DNA of 64,000 nt from Gammaproteobacteria bacterium (GCA_024225395.1 JAAEMR010000251.1:1-64000); one strand, 5' to 3'. Shown: positions 1-9,044, counted from the stretch's first letter. Translations and numbers: made by a program. Notes: generated by a model not told the origin, from the letters alone.

Positions 1-182
1 CACGAAGGACACGAAGAAGAAATATAGGCACTTAAAATTTGTTGCTTATTCATATTTATGAACCTATTGAAATAATCCTGATATCGAAATGAAAATAAAG
101 TAGTTTTTAACTTAACTGTTTTTTACAGCTAGCACCATTAATATTACAAAAACCTTCGTGCTCTTCGTGCCTTCGTGGTGAA
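1..182. repeat. AT-rich element with CACGAAG-type inverted ends
   Basis: The first 19 bases and bases 153-182 are inverted relatives. The right end, read on the minus strand, is three tandem CACGAAG-like units of 8-9 bases starting CACCACGAAGG, and the left end reads CACGAAGGACACGAAGAAG. The AT-rich interior has no open frame. The left end is probably cut by the window. A second element with similar ends lies at 26767-27008. This looks like a non-coding dispersed repeat; family name unknown. Confidence 0.55.
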
Positions 183-292
183 TTTTTTCTGAATTTTAGG
201 CTGAATTACTCGGTGATAGTCTTTAGCTTAAATTTTCTGAGCTATTTCAGATATAATTACTGCTAATTGCTTTTCTCATCCGTTAAAAATTT

Positions 293-1513
293 ATGCCTGT
301 AAACAACTTCTCATACCCGCTGCGTCAAAGCGTCAAGGTGGGCAATATACTGATTGGCGGCAATGCCCCGATTGTCGTGCAATCGATGACAAATACCGAT
401 ACCGCTGATATAGACCCAACGATAGAACAGATAAAACAGTTAAGTGACAGTGGTTCAGAACTGGTCAGGGTGACCGTCAATAATGATCAGGCAGCAGCAG
501 CAGTTGCTGAAATTGTGAACAGATTAGTGGCCGATGGTTATAACACGCCCATCGTAGGTGATTTTCATTTTAACGGTCATAAACTATTAACTAAATACCC
601 GGAATGCGCTACAAGCCTTGCTAAATACCGAATCAACCCCGGCAATGTGGGACGCGGGAAAAACAGGGATATTCAATTTCACACCATGATTAAAATGGCG
701 ATGGAATATGACAAACCGGTTCGCATCGGGGTTAACTGGGGAAGCATGGATCAGCAGATTCTTGCCCAGTTGCTGGATGATAATGCGCGACTAGAGCAAC
801 CCAGAGAGTTACTGGAAGTTAATCGAATGGCCGTCATTCAATCAGCGCTGAGCAGTGCTCAAATGGCCCGGGATATCGGCCTGAGTGCTGATAAAATCAT
901 TCTAAGCTGCAAAATGAGCCATGTGAATGATCTTGTCTCGGTGTACAGGCAACTGGCCAGACAATCGAGTTTTGCACTGCACCTGGGGCTCACAGAAGCA
1001 GGCATGGGGGATAAAGGCATTATTGCCTCAACCGCGGCACTGGCTATTCTACTGGATGAAGGCATAGGAGACACGATACGCATTTCTTTAACACCAGAAC
1101 CCGGCAGCTCCCGGACACGTGAAGTTAAGGTTGCACAGCAAATTTTACAGTCTCTGAATAAACGTTCTTTTACCCCGATGGTGGTTGCCTGCCCCGGTTG
1201 CGGCAGAACCAGCAGTGACTACTTTCAGGTACTTGCACAGCGTATTCAACAAACAATGGATGACTCCATAAAACAATGGAGAGTAACTTATCCCGGTGTA
1301 GAAAAAATGAGTGTTGCCGTGATGGGTTGCGTGGTAAACGGACCGGGAGAAAGCAAACACGCCAATATAGGCATTAGTTTACCCGGAAATGGCGAACAGC
1401 CTGTGGCTCCAGTTTATGAAGATGGTGTAAAAACAGTCACCCTTAAGGGTGATCATATTGCTGAAGAGTTTATGGCTTTAGTCGAGAAATACGTCGACCG
1501 GACTTATCGCTAG
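293..1513 (+). CDS. ispG: 4-hydroxy-3-methylbut-2-enyl-diphosphate synthase (flavodoxin/ferredoxin dependent)
   Basis: IspG (GcpE) makes HMBPP from MEcPP in the cytosolic non-mevalonate isoprenoid pathway and uses a [4Fe-4S] cluster. The 406-residue protein has a TIM-barrel N-terminal part opening with the VQSMTNTDT motif. The C-terminal cluster domain carries the three expected cysteines, C300 and C303 (ACPGCGRT) and C346 ([10 protein letters not shown]), with the conserved glutamate at E353. The cysteine-to-glutamate spacing equals that of E. coli C305/E312. It is longer than the 372-residue E. coli enzyme and matches the long form I associate with beta- and some gammaproteobacteria. No clear Shine-Dalgarno precedes the ATG. 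It stands alone and converges on the PilZ/STAS genes. Confidence 0.97.
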   Translation: MPVNNFSYPLRQSVKVGNILIGGNAPIVVQSMTNTDTADIDPTIEQIKQLSDSGSELVRVTVNNDQAAAAVAEIVNRLVADGYNTPIVGDFHFNGHKLLTKYPECATSLAKYRINPGNVGRGKNRDIQFHTMIKMAMEYDKPVRIGVNWGSMDQQILAQLLDDNARLEQPRELLEVNRMAVIQSALSSAQMARDIGLSADKIILSCKMSHVNDLVSVYRQLARQSSFALHLGLTEAGMGDKGIIASTAALAILLDEGIGDTIRISLTPEPGSSRTREVKVAQQILQSLNKRSFTPMVVACPGCGRTSSDYFQVLAQRIQQTMDDSIKQWRVTYPGVEKMSVAVMGCVVNGPGESKHANIGISLPGNGEQPVAPVYEDGVKTVTLKGDHIAEEFMALVEKYVDRTYR

Positions 1514-1573
1514 AGAATTAAACCCGATGAAAGCAAAGGATTTAAAAAGGGGTGCGAGTAAGACTCGAAATAG

Positions 1574-1854
1574 TTAAAATATTTGTGCGGCAACCTGATA
1601 CCCTTCTTCAGACTGTTTATCACATCTTAATACCAGGGTATCGGCAGACATGGGCGGGGTAATATCATTTACAGGTGTTAATTAATTTATACCTTGGCAC
1701 CTATCTCAAGGTAGTCGCTGGTTCCAAATAAGATGCCGGTAGCACTTAAGTTGATAACCTTTCCTTGATGAATCTGGTCATTTTTCTCCTGTTGATAACC
1801 CATGACACAGTTTAGTGCCATCCGATGGAAATTTCTTTGTTCAGAAAAGTCCAT
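1574..1854 (-). pseudogene. PilZ-domain protein, disrupted
   Basis: From the ATG at 1854 (SD AGGTGG six bases upstream) the first frame encodes 55 residues. These contain the two c-di-GMP binding signatures of a PilZ domain, an RxxxR (QRNFHRM) and a D/NxSxxG-type NLSATG. The frame then ends at TAA 1687-1689. The missing second half is readable in another frame from about 1680 to a TAA at 1574-1576, as TPPMSADTLVLR and EEGYQVAAQIF, the expected last strands of PilZ. Stops in an AT-rich TAAATTAATTAA stretch separate the two halves, so a single-base shift does not fully repair it. The SD overlaps the STAS stop codon, so the two were probably cotranscribed. It could instead be a sequencing error. 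Confidence 0.7.
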
Positions 1855-1861
1855 TTACCAC

Positions 1862-2167
1862 CTAGTTTATATCGAACAATTTCCCAAAGTTCGCTACATC
1901 CAGAATCTTTTTAACATCGGCCGATGAATTTGATATTTCAATCCGGGAACCTTCTCCCCCGGCATGCTCACGCAACAGTAACAACATACCTAACGCAGAG
2001 CTATCAAGATAGTCAGTGTCTGCCAGGTTGACAATATATTGAACTCCAGCACCCAGGGTTTCTACGTAGGAAGACCTGAATTCATCATATAATTGAAAGT
2101 CAAATTTACCTGAAACTGCGATGCTGACCTTTTTTCCATTATCAGAAACCGTACTTGATATTGACAT
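1862..2167 (-). CDS. STAS-domain protein (anti-anti-sigma factor family)
   Basis: A 101-residue stand-alone STAS domain. The diagnostic loop DYLDSSALGMLLLL contains the serine that partner kinases phosphorylate in SpoIIAA-like proteins, and it is preceded by the usual IVNLADT strand. Family members act by partner switching, binding an anti-sigma factor or kinase when unphosphorylated. No partner kinase or phosphatase is adjacent, so the target is unknown. The gene lies upstream of the broken PilZ gene and next to a diguanylate cyclase and flagellar genes. A role in motility or biofilm control, as for HsbA of Pseudomonas, is therefore possible but is inference from context. Confidence 0.85.
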   Translation of the reverse strand: MSISSTVSDNGKKVSIAVSGKFDFQLYDEFRSSYVETLGAGVQYIVNLADTDYLDSSALGMLLLLREHAGGEGSRIEISNSSADVKKILDVANFGKLFDIN

Positions 2168-2322
2168 ATGTTTACCTATCCTATGCGACCTTGATTAAAT
2201 TCTTTTGGGTTACCACTTGATGATAGCAGCTAATGACTGAAAGTGTGCCCGGATGGAAAATTAAATTCCCAACCAATCTGGCTGCTTTTTTATTTGAGAA
2301 GGAGAACACCCAGTTTCAATAG

Positions 2323-2351
2323 CCGGGTTTCCTGAAAAACTGGAAACCCGG
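2323..2351. other. Strong inverted repeat between STAS and GGDEF genes
   Basis: A perfect 10-bp stem (CCGGGTTTCC/GGAAACCCGG) with a 9-base loop lies 85 bases past the stop of the diguanylate cyclase gene. Neither strand has a U-run after it, so it is not a canonical intrinsic terminator. It may protect an mRNA 3' end or bind a protein. Confidence 0.5.
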
Positions 2352-2435
2352 AAAGAAATCAGTCAGCTCTGAACGAAATTGGAGAGGTTTAAAGATATCA
2401 CTTAGACGGTTTGAGTAGAAAATTTTTTTATTTTG

Positions 2436-3353
2436 CTAAGCGACAACCACTCGATGTTTACCCATACTCTTTGCTTTATAGAGGGCTTTATCAACACGCT
2501 TGAAAAAACGATTAAAATCATCACCAGCATGCAACATTGACAAGCCGATACTCAGCCCAATATCTGAAAAATTGTCAACATCATCCATATCAATATCCTT
2601 GGTACAAGCCAGAATTCTATCAGCCACATCGATCGCACCCTGGATATCTGTTAAAGGTAAAGCAGCAACAAACTCATCACCACCATAGCGGAATAACATG
2701 TCTGTATCACGTAGACAACTCATGACAACTGATGCAACTTTCTTTAACAAACGGTCACCTGCAACATGACCGTAAATATCATTTATTTTTTTAAAGCCAT
2801 CCAGATCCAGAATCATCATTGCCAGACGCTGATCATGTCGTTTGGCAAGACGGACTTCGCGTGGTAATAATTTATCCATAGCCGCCCTGTTACTGATATT
2901 AGTCAATGGATCTTTATAGGCAGAATTCACTGCAACCAGATACATTAGAGAATTTTTCAACGGGTAAACCAAGGAACACAGCAATTCTTCAAACTGACAT
3001 ACTTCATTCGTGCTAAAAGGCTCTTTACGATAGATTGTCAATTCACCCAGATCCATTTCATCAATAGTGAGATGATAATGAAGACTGTGCCGGTTTAATT
3101 TACCAAATTTAACCCGTTTGTCATGAAGTTCTGAAACATAACGATAACCGCTGTAGGATACCAGCGACCCAATTTCTATGGAAAAGACTTTTAATATATC
3201 CTCTAATATCAAATGACGGGATAACAGATCAGTGAGTTGTAATATTTTCAGATATTGTTTATCACTAATGACCTGCTCAGGCTTCCTTGAGTCTAGAGCA
3301 ATGACCTGACCTTTAGTTCTCGCTTCACCCATCAGTGTAGTAATTTGAGGCAT
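2436..3353 (-). CDS. Diguanylate cyclase (GGDEF domain)
   Basis: 305 residues. The C-terminal half (about 145-305) is a complete GGDEF domain that should make c-di-GMP from two GTP. The catalytic GGDEF is at 224-228, and an RxxD inhibitory I-site (RDTD, 215-218) sits exactly five residues before it, so product inhibition is expected. The N-terminal 140 residues have no recognised motif and no membrane segment. They probably form a small cytoplasmic sensory domain. A sigma-54-like site lies 49 bases upstream, which would tie expression to the flagellar regulon. Confidence 0.92.
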   Translation of the reverse strand: MPQITTLMGEARTKGQVIALDSRKPEQVISDKQYLKILQLTDLLSRHLILEDILKVFSIEIGSLVSYSGYRYVSELHDKRVKFGKLNRHSLHYHLTIDEMDLGELTIYRKEPFSTNEVCQFEELLCSLVYPLKNSLMYLVAVNSAYKDPLTNISNRAAMDKLLPREVRLAKRHDQRLAMMILDLDGFKKINDIYGHVAGDRLLKKVASVVMSCLRDTDMLFRYGGDEFVAALPLTDIQGAIDVADRILACTKDIDMDDVDNFSDIGLSIGLSMLHAGDDFNRFFKRVDKALYKAKSMGKHRVVVA

Positions 3354-3401
3354 TTTATTAAGTCCTGTTTTTATATAGTGAATTATTTAGATAAGACTTA
3401 T

Positions 3402-3416
3402 GCGAGTATCATGCCA
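3402..3416 (-). promoter_or_regulatory. Candidate sigma-54 promoter of the diguanylate cyclase
   Basis: Minus-strand TGGCAT-GATAC-TCGC has the invariant GG and GC with the correct ten-base gap. The -12 box differs from TTGC at one base. The predicted start is near 3390, about 37 bases before the ATG. Confidence 0.45.
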
Positions 3417-3531
3417 TTTCTACAATTCCTTTTAATTCAACTGGTTGCAATATTTTATTAACACGAAAACTCACTTTCGACAATTTATTGACATAATTTT
3501 CAATGGATTGATATTTTTTTAAAGCAATAAT

Positions 3532-3558
3532 TAACTAAAACAGGGGAAATGCCGATAC
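3532..3558 (+). promoter_or_regulatory. Candidate FliA (sigma-28) promoter of the fliK-like gene
   Basis: Plus-strand TAACTAAA, 11 bases, then GCCGATAC. This matches the consensus TAAAGTTT-N11-GCCGATAA in the -10 (7 of 8) and at the core of the -35. It lies 117 bases before the start of the FliK-like gene, which would make that gene a late flagellar gene. Confidence 0.5.
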
Positions 3559-3674
3559 CTTTTAGAAGCGTCAATTTTAGAATACGCTAAAATACTCTAT
3601 TTACATTCATTTCATGACCCTGTTAATAATGATCTATACTCAATAGACCCGCAAAAGGCGGCAGCCTGTTTCCT

Positions 3675-5285
3675 ATGGTGGATAAAAATTGCCCGATGGA
3701 TTTACCCAAGACCTCATCATCCAATATTGATACTTCTAATGTAAAAGCCGATTCTTTACAGGTTCGGGCAAATGATTTATTGAGTAAATTACAACAGGCC
3801 GGACTGTTCAGAGCGATTGTCATTGAAAGCAGTGGAGGCAGACTATTACTGGATACAGCCTTTGGTCAACTTAAAGGTCAGGCAGCAGACAAACTGATAA
3901 AAGGAGATGAAGTAGTTGCCCGGATTCTCCCGGGTAAGACGGAACCCGGCATAAAAATAGAACAGGTATTATCCGCCAGACAAGTACTTCCACAAAAAAT
4001 GGTGAGCCAGCTAATCAAAGTGATCACTGCTAATTCGAACACGGGTAGTTCAAGCGCTTCAGTGACACCCTCTCAGGCAGCCGGAACTTCAGTTCCTTCT
4101 CCTTCATTACCCCGGGTTATAAAAGTTCTGTCACATTCAGCTAATAACACTTTATTACAGCTGGGACATAAAACTTACACATTTCCCCGGCAACCTGTTC
4201 TTCAAGCGGGTGATACTCTATTAATGAGACCCACCACCGGTAACAGGATAGAGCTCATAAAAATACACCCTGAAAGCATTCTTAAAAATGCATTAGCCAA
4301 ACTGTTACCTCGTCTCGCCAACGGGCAAAATGGCTCTGAATTAACTAATTTACAGAAATTAGCCTCAGATTTTTTACAACAACAGTCTACACAGATTACC
4401 CGGTCAACAAACACTCAAACCGATAAACCCAGTTTACAATCAGCATCAAACAGTGCTGAAAACAAAACAACCAGCAATGCAACTGTTAGTAACAGGGAGC
4501 CTCAGTTACAGGCATCTTCACTAAAGTTCATTAAGCAGCAACTGCAGACATTATCTCAACCCCTTTTGAGGGAAGGTAATATAAAAGCCGAGTCATTACA
4601 GCAGGTACTTGGACTGCTCACACTGGTTAAACCAACGGCCTCAACCCCCTCAGTTAATAGCACTTTATCTATCCCTCAGAACCTTGCTGTATTACACCGG
4701 GCAATAAAAAATTCCCCGGAAAGTTTTAACGTTTTATTGCGTCAAATTATTGAATCAAACTCCACCGAAACTAAAACAAGAATCCCTGAGAATATTCTGC
4801 ATGAGCTATCAGGCACGTTGAAACTAGAGTTATTACAACAACTCGAACAAACGCTACACCAGTTACTGACCCAGAAAACCACCATCCGGCTCAATCAGGA
4901 ACAAAATCAGCCCATCCAGATAAATTTAAATATCCCGGTACAGTCTGATGATGGCAACAAATCTTTGAAACTAAGCATAAAACAACGCAATAGCATTGAT
5001 AATGATGAACAGGATCACTGGGATATAAACCTGGCTTTCGAGTTTGCCCAGTTAGGGCTGATTAGCACTAATCTTTTACTACAGGATACAAAGCTTTCAG
5101 CTCATTTCTGGTCCGTCAAATCAAGCACCAAACATTTAATTGATACACACATGGATCGATTTAAAAACCAGCTAAAGAAAAGCGGGTTTGAACCAGGTCT
5201 TTTTGATAGTTTTCTCGGCAAACCTGTTACTGATGAAAATACCCCGCATCCTGTCGTAGAAAATCTGGTGGACATACAGGTATGA
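3675..5285 (+). CDS. FliK-family flagellar hook-length control domain protein (second copy)
   Basis: 536 residues. The first ~430 are rich in Gln, Ser, Thr and Asn with little predicted order. The C-terminal ~100 residues carry the FliK/Flg_hook fold signature: a strand (WDINLAFEFAQLG), the LLLQDTKLSAHFWS segment, and a final helix ending before FDSFLG. In FliK this domain talks to FlhB to switch export specificity. The canonical fliK is at 25315-26610, so this is a second, divergent member. It overlaps the next gene (ATGA), which encodes a free FlhB C-terminal domain, suggesting the two products work together. No good SD precedes the ATG at 3675. An internal ATG at 3696 is an alternative start. 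Confidence 0.8.
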   Translation: MVDKNCPMDLPKTSSSNIDTSNVKADSLQVRANDLLSKLQQAGLFRAIVIESSGGRLLLDTAFGQLKGQAADKLIKGDEVVARILPGKTEPGIKIEQVLSARQVLPQKMVSQLIKVITANSNTGSSSASVTPSQAAGTSVPSPSLPRVIKVLSHSANNTLLQLGHKTYTFPRQPVLQAGDTLLMRPTTGNRIELIKIHPESILKNALAKLLPRLANGQNGSELTNLQKLASDFLQQQSTQITRSTNTQTDKPSLQSASNSAENKTTSNATVSNREPQLQASSLKFIKQQLQTLSQPLLREGNIKAESLQQVLGLLTLVKPTASTPSVNSTLSIPQNLAVLHRAIKNSPESFNVLLRQIIESNSTETKTRIPENILHELSGTLKLELLQQLEQTLHQLLTQKTTIRLNQEQNQPIQINLNIPVQSDDGNKSLKLSIKQRNSIDNDEQDHWDINLAFEFAQLGLISTNLLLQDTKLSAHFWSVKSSTKHLIDTHMDRFKNQLKKSGFEPGLFDSFLGKPVTDENTPHPVVENLVDIQV

Positions 5286-5575
5286 CCGGTAACAATAAAA
5301 AAACGAAAGCAAAGTTCGCCATTGCGCTGGAATATGATGGCGAACAGGCCCCGGTAGTTACTGCCAAGGGCCACCAGGAAACGGCCGAAGAAATACTAAC
5401 CATAGCAAAGCAGGAGGGCATTCCTGTGTATGAGGATAAGGAATTATCCGCCCTGCTCGATCAACTTGATCTAGGCGACCATATACCCCAATCTTTGTAT
5501 GTCGTTATCGCCGAAGTGCTGAGCTTTGCCTATGGATTGTCAGGCAAGCATAAAGACTTCATGGATAAACTTTAA
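5282..5575 (+). CDS. FlhB C-terminal-domain homologue (EscU/YscU/HrcU switch-protein family, FhlB-like)
   Basis: 97 residues that align with the part of FlhB lying just after its NPTH autocleavage site: FAIALEYDGEQAPVVTAKG, then a helix-rich stretch with IPVYEDKELSALL. This corresponds to the FlhB-CC fragment. There is no membrane part and no NPTH motif, so it cannot cleave itself. Such soluble paralogues are known beside FliK-like genes and can partly replace FlhB-CC. The start overlaps the preceding stop by four bases, so translation is coupled. True flhB is at 19513-20640. Confidence 0.88.
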   Translation: MTGNNKKTKAKFAIALEYDGEQAPVVTAKGHQETAEEILTIAKQEGIPVYEDKELSALLDQLDLGDHIPQSLYVVIAEVLSFAYGLSGKHKDFMDKL

Positions 5576-5653
5576 ACTCAGTGACCGCAAAAGCAGTAAA
5601 AGTAGCGGGAAAAGAGTTATAAAATCAGTGGATATCAAACAGAGTCAAACTTC

Positions 5654-7945
5654 TTAATTTTCGACAGATTCAGGCAATGTCAGTAACTTTGAAATTTCAT
5701 TAGCGGTAACCGGTTTACTAAATAGATACCCCTGAGCAGTCTCACAATTAATATTATTGAGAACGTCAAATTGTTCTGATGTTTCTACACCTTCAGCAAT
5801 TATTTCATGCCCCAGGTTTTGACCCATTTTTATCATGGAGCTAACCAGTAGCATGGTTTTCTCATCATTCATCATGTCATCAATGAAGTATTTATCAATT
5901 TTCAGATAATCAACCTTAAGATGTTTAAGAGAAGCAAAAGACGAATAACCTGTTCCAAAATCATCGATGGCCAGTAAAATCCCCAAATCCTTCAACTCTT
6001 GAAAAACCGAGAGATTTTCAGGATCGGTCTGCACAACGCCTTCAGTAACTTCCAGTCCTAACTCGGATGGCACCATCCCCGTTTCATCGATAACACGCTT
6101 AACTAATGACACAAGGTCCTTATCCAGGAAATGAATAGGGGAGATATTTACAGCCATTTTCAGGGCAGGCAAACCCGCATTCTTCCATGCTATTGCCTGA
6201 CGGCAGGCGGTATACAAAACCCATTCAGTGTGTACTTTTATCATGCCAATTCGTTCGGCTGCAGCGATAAAATCTATGGGTGAGACCTGGCCCAGAGTCG
6301 AATGATGCCAGCGCGACAATGCTTCGACACCAATTATTTCACCGCTGTTTATGTCAACCTGTGGTTGATAAACGAGAGATAGCCATTGCTCTTCGATGGC
6401 TTCCCTTAGGTATTGTTCAAACTGAAAACGATATTCTGCCTTATGAGTAAGCTCTGGCTTATAGAAAGCATAACAATTTTTACCACTCTCCTTCGCAGCA
6501 TAAAGAGCAGTATCTGCTGCTTTTAACAAGACTGACAGATTTTTTCCATCGTCAGGATAGTGCGCGATACCGATACTGCAAGAGGGAATATGTTTTCTGG
6601 AAGAAAGCTCGAATGGTTTCGATATGATATCAAGACAACGTTGGGCAACATTGATAACAGAGAGATCATCAATCACATCTTCAACAACAATACTGAATTC
6701 ATCACCACTGAGGCGAGAGACAAAATCAACTTCACGACTAGCTTTAGACAGACGTTCGGCAACTTCCTTAAGTAGCAGGTCACCAGCATCATGCCCAAGG
6801 CTGTCATTTACATCCTTAAAATTATCCAGATCTATGTATAACAGGGCAAAACGACGATCATGCCGCTTAGATGTTTTTATTAACTCTTCCAGGTTTTGAT
6901 AAAAGTGAGCACGACTGGCAAGCCCGGTGAGTTCATCGGTATAGGCCAGCTGACGTATACGTTTTTGATCCTGCTCCCGCTCCATGATAATACCGGCAAG
7001 CCTGGCTGCAGATTTTAGATCTTTTGATTCACCTTCATCGGGCAGTGCAGGATAGTCATAATACATACCAAACGCACCGAGTACTTTTCCTGATGAATTT
7101 AAAATGGGTTCAGACCAGCAACAACGCATGCCATGTGGGAGTGCTACCTGTTTTAAATTGGCCCACTTGTAATCCGTTTCTATATTTTCAACGAGGACCT
7201 GCTTTCCGGTGTAGGTGGAAGTGCCACATGAGCCGATATCAGGACCATATACCAGACCATTTAACGCATTACAATATTCTTCCGGTATGCTTGGTGCACC
7301 ACCATGCATCAGTTTATTACCATGTAATTCGACCAATGAACATCGCATTCCCGGGTGCCGTGCCTCATACATTAAAGCGATTGCATCATATATTTCGGAT
7401 ACCGAATCCCCGATTGCAATCATTTCAAGAATTTTTGCGCTATTTTCATCAAATAATTTAGCTTTTATTCGTTCTGATATATCAACATGAGTCCCAACCA
7501 GTCGAATCGGTTTAGCATCCGATTCTCGTTTGACAAGAAAACCGCGGGATAAAATATTTACTTCGTGTCCATTCTTATGGAGCATCCGCATTTCAACTTC
7601 AAATGATTCAGTCCGGTCAGACAGGTAATCCTGCACCTTTTTTAACACGGGCTCCTTGTCATCGGGATGCACCAGTTGCTCCCATGTGTTAAAAATATTT
7701 TCCAGTTCAGTCTCAGAATAACCAAGCATACTTTTCCAGCGGGGTGAAAAATAGACATAATCTGTCTCCAGGTTCCAGTCCCAGAGTCCGTCATTGGCTC
7801 CGCGCATAGCCAGAGTAGCCTGTTCTTCACGTTTATAAAGCTCAGCATTACTTTTGTCAGCTGAACGATGGGCATCAGCCAGTTCCAACCGTAATTGACG
7901 GTTTTCTTCTAGCAACTGAAATTTCGATTTATCAGTATTGTTCAT
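5654..7945 (-). CDS. PAS-GAF-GGDEF-EAL c-di-GMP enzyme
   Basis: 763 residues, cytoplasmic. The order is a short N-terminal coiled coil (10-45), a PAS/PAC domain (about 45-160), a GAF-like domain (about 165-325, including the VYGPDIGSCGTSTYTGKQV segment), GGDEF (about 335-500) and EAL (about 505-755). The cyclase motif is SGDEF (413-417). Its first residue differs from GGDEF, but the metal and catalytic DEF are kept, as is an RxxD (404-407) five residues before it. The EAL motif (541-543) and the DDFGTGYSS loop look intact. Phosphodiesterase activity is likely, and cyclase activity is uncertain. The signal sensed is unknown. Confidence 0.92.
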   Translation of the reverse strand: MNNTDKSKFQLLEENRQLRLELADAHRSADKSNAELYKREEQATLAMRGANDGLWDWNLETDYVYFSPRWKSMLGYSETELENIFNTWEQLVHPDDKEPVLKKVQDYLSDRTESFEVEMRMLHKNGHEVNILSRGFLVKRESDAKPIRLVGTHVDISERIKAKLFDENSAKILEMIAIGDSVSEIYDAIALMYEARHPGMRCSLVELHGNKLMHGGAPSIPEEYCNALNGLVYGPDIGSCGTSTYTGKQVLVENIETDYKWANLKQVALPHGMRCCWSEPILNSSGKVLGAFGMYYDYPALPDEGESKDLKSAARLAGIIMEREQDQKRIRQLAYTDELTGLASRAHFYQNLEELIKTSKRHDRRFALLYIDLDNFKDVNDSLGHDAGDLLLKEVAERLSKASREVDFVSRLSGDEFSIVVEDVIDDLSVINVAQRCLDIISKPFELSSRKHIPSCSIGIAHYPDDGKNLSVLLKAADTALYAAKESGKNCYAFYKPELTHKAEYRFQFEQYLREAIEEQWLSLVYQPQVDINSGEIIGVEALSRWHHSTLGQVSPIDFIAAAERIGMIKVHTEWVLYTACRQAIAWKNAGLPALKMAVNISPIHFLDKDLVSLVKRVIDETGMVPSELGLEVTEGVVQTDPENLSVFQELKDLGILLAIDDFGTGYSSFASLKHLKVDYLKIDKYFIDDMMNDEKTMLLVSSMIKMGQNLGHEIIAEGVETSEQFDVLNNINCETAQGYLFSKPVTANEISKLLTLPESVEN

Positions 7946-8292
7946 AACTTTGCTGAATTAATAATTAACTCTATGGACGGGGAAAAGCCATACTACACAG
8001 CTGGCATAGACGTCTAATATCCTACCCGTTCAATATAAGTTGCACCCTGTCAGGTGCTGCTGCATATTGTATTTACAGAACAAATAGATATTTAAGTGTA
8101 GTTCAACTTGACTCAAAGTGTGTCAATCAACTGAGTTAGTCTCTGAATCGTGTGGTTTTAGTCTTTTTTCTGGAATGCGTTTAAAGCTCTATCGGGTATA
8201 TCTTTTTAAATGAGTTGTAAGCGACCTATCGAACCTGAATGCTTTAACGTATTTTGTCACATCGTCTGCTGGAAAGTATTTATTTTGAATTC
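7946..8292. other. Gene-free interval
   Basis: About 350 bases between the GGDEF-EAL gene and the small ORF downstream of cheW. No convincing ORF, RNA gene or terminator was seen. It must contain the promoter of the minus-strand GGDEF-EAL gene, but no sigma-54 or sigma-28 match was found. Confidence 0.5.
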
Positions 8293-8451
8293 TCAGGCGT
8301 AAGTATCAATCCCGCCTTTTTTATTATGTTCCTGCTTTGCCGTCGCTTTCCCTTCAGCTGGCTGTTTATTTTTCTCTTCGACTTTTTTATTCTGTAATCT
8401 ATTGCGGGGTTTGACGACAGGTAATACAGGTTTAATTGTCTGATCTGTCAT
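8293..8451 (-). CDS. Small unknown protein at the end of the chemotaxis operon
   Basis: 52 residues starting MTDQTIKPVL and ending KKGGIDTYA. The start has a good SD (GGAGA, six bases before the ATG), and the gene begins 15 bases after the cheW stop, so it should be the last gene of the che operon. The protein is strongly basic and rich in Lys, Gln and Glu, with no membrane segment. It is probably disordered apart from the C-terminal tail. I do not recognise the family. Its size, position and tail suggest a small array- or motility-associated protein, but that is inference. Confidence 0.65.
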   Translation of the reverse strand: MTDQTIKPVLPVVKPRNRLQNKKVEEKNKQPAEGKATAKQEHNKKGGIDTYA

Positions 8452-8466
8452 GATGTATCTCCCGGG

Positions 8467-8940
8467 TTAAAACCCGGTAACTTTTCCCCATTCTGATTGA
8501 CTTAATAACTTATCAAGATCTACCAGAATTAATAACATATCATCACGACTCACCACTCCATCAATATACCTGGACGATTCTGAATTACCTACATTGGGGG
8601 CCAGGTCAATATCACTTCGTTTAATATCAACAACTTCCGCTACACTATCGACCAGAATACCAATAATTTGCTGCTGAACTTCTATGACTATAATGCGTGT
8701 AGAATCATCACTTTCCCTGGTGGGCAAACCAAATCGTGCTCGAGCATCGATAACACTCACTACATTTCCCCGCAAATTAATAATACCAAGCACATACTGA
8801 GGCGCACCGGGTACGGGAGCAACTTCAACTTCACGCAAGACTTCTTGAACCTGCATGACATTAATGCCATATATTTCATGTTCAAGTGTAAAAGTAACAC
8901 ACTGGAATTGCCCGGTATCCTGTTGCGTATCTGCCATCAT
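8467..8940 (-). CDS. cheW: Chemotaxis coupling protein CheW
   Basis: 157 residues, one CheW domain of two five-stranded SH3-like barrels. Typical segments are YGINVMQVQEVLR, PGAPQYVLGIINLRGNVVSVIDAR and GILVDSVAEVV. CheW links CheA to chemoreceptors at the membrane. The position after parP matches che clusters of polarly flagellated gammaproteobacteria. Two adjacent methionines give alternative starts at 8940 and 8937. Confidence 0.95.
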   Translation of the reverse strand: MMADTQQDTGQFQCVTFTLEHEIYGINVMQVQEVLREVEVAPVPGAPQYVLGIINLRGNVVSVIDARARFGLPTRESDDSTRIIVIEVQQQIIGILVDSVAEVVDIKRSDIDLAPNVGNSESSRYIDGVVSRDDMLLILVDLDKLLSQSEWGKVTGF

Positions 8941-9044
8941 AATCTCCAGAAAAAATACTTCTTTTTATTGCCCTGTAAAAAGGTTATCGACCTTAGTTAG
9001 AATTAATTTAGTTCAAAATGTAATAATTCCAGCTGGTGCTGAAA

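Noticed and set aside
1-182. CRISPR-like repeats from the repeated CACGAAG units
   Set aside because: Units are 8-9 bases in tandem without spacers and form inverted ends, not an array. No cas gene is present.
1636-1645. Sigma-28-like GTATCGGC on the plus strand
   Set aside because: It lies within the PilZ coding remnant with no -35 match and no suitable downstream gene.
2323-2351. Intrinsic terminator
   Set aside because: A strong stem, but no U-run on either strand; kept only as an inverted repeat.
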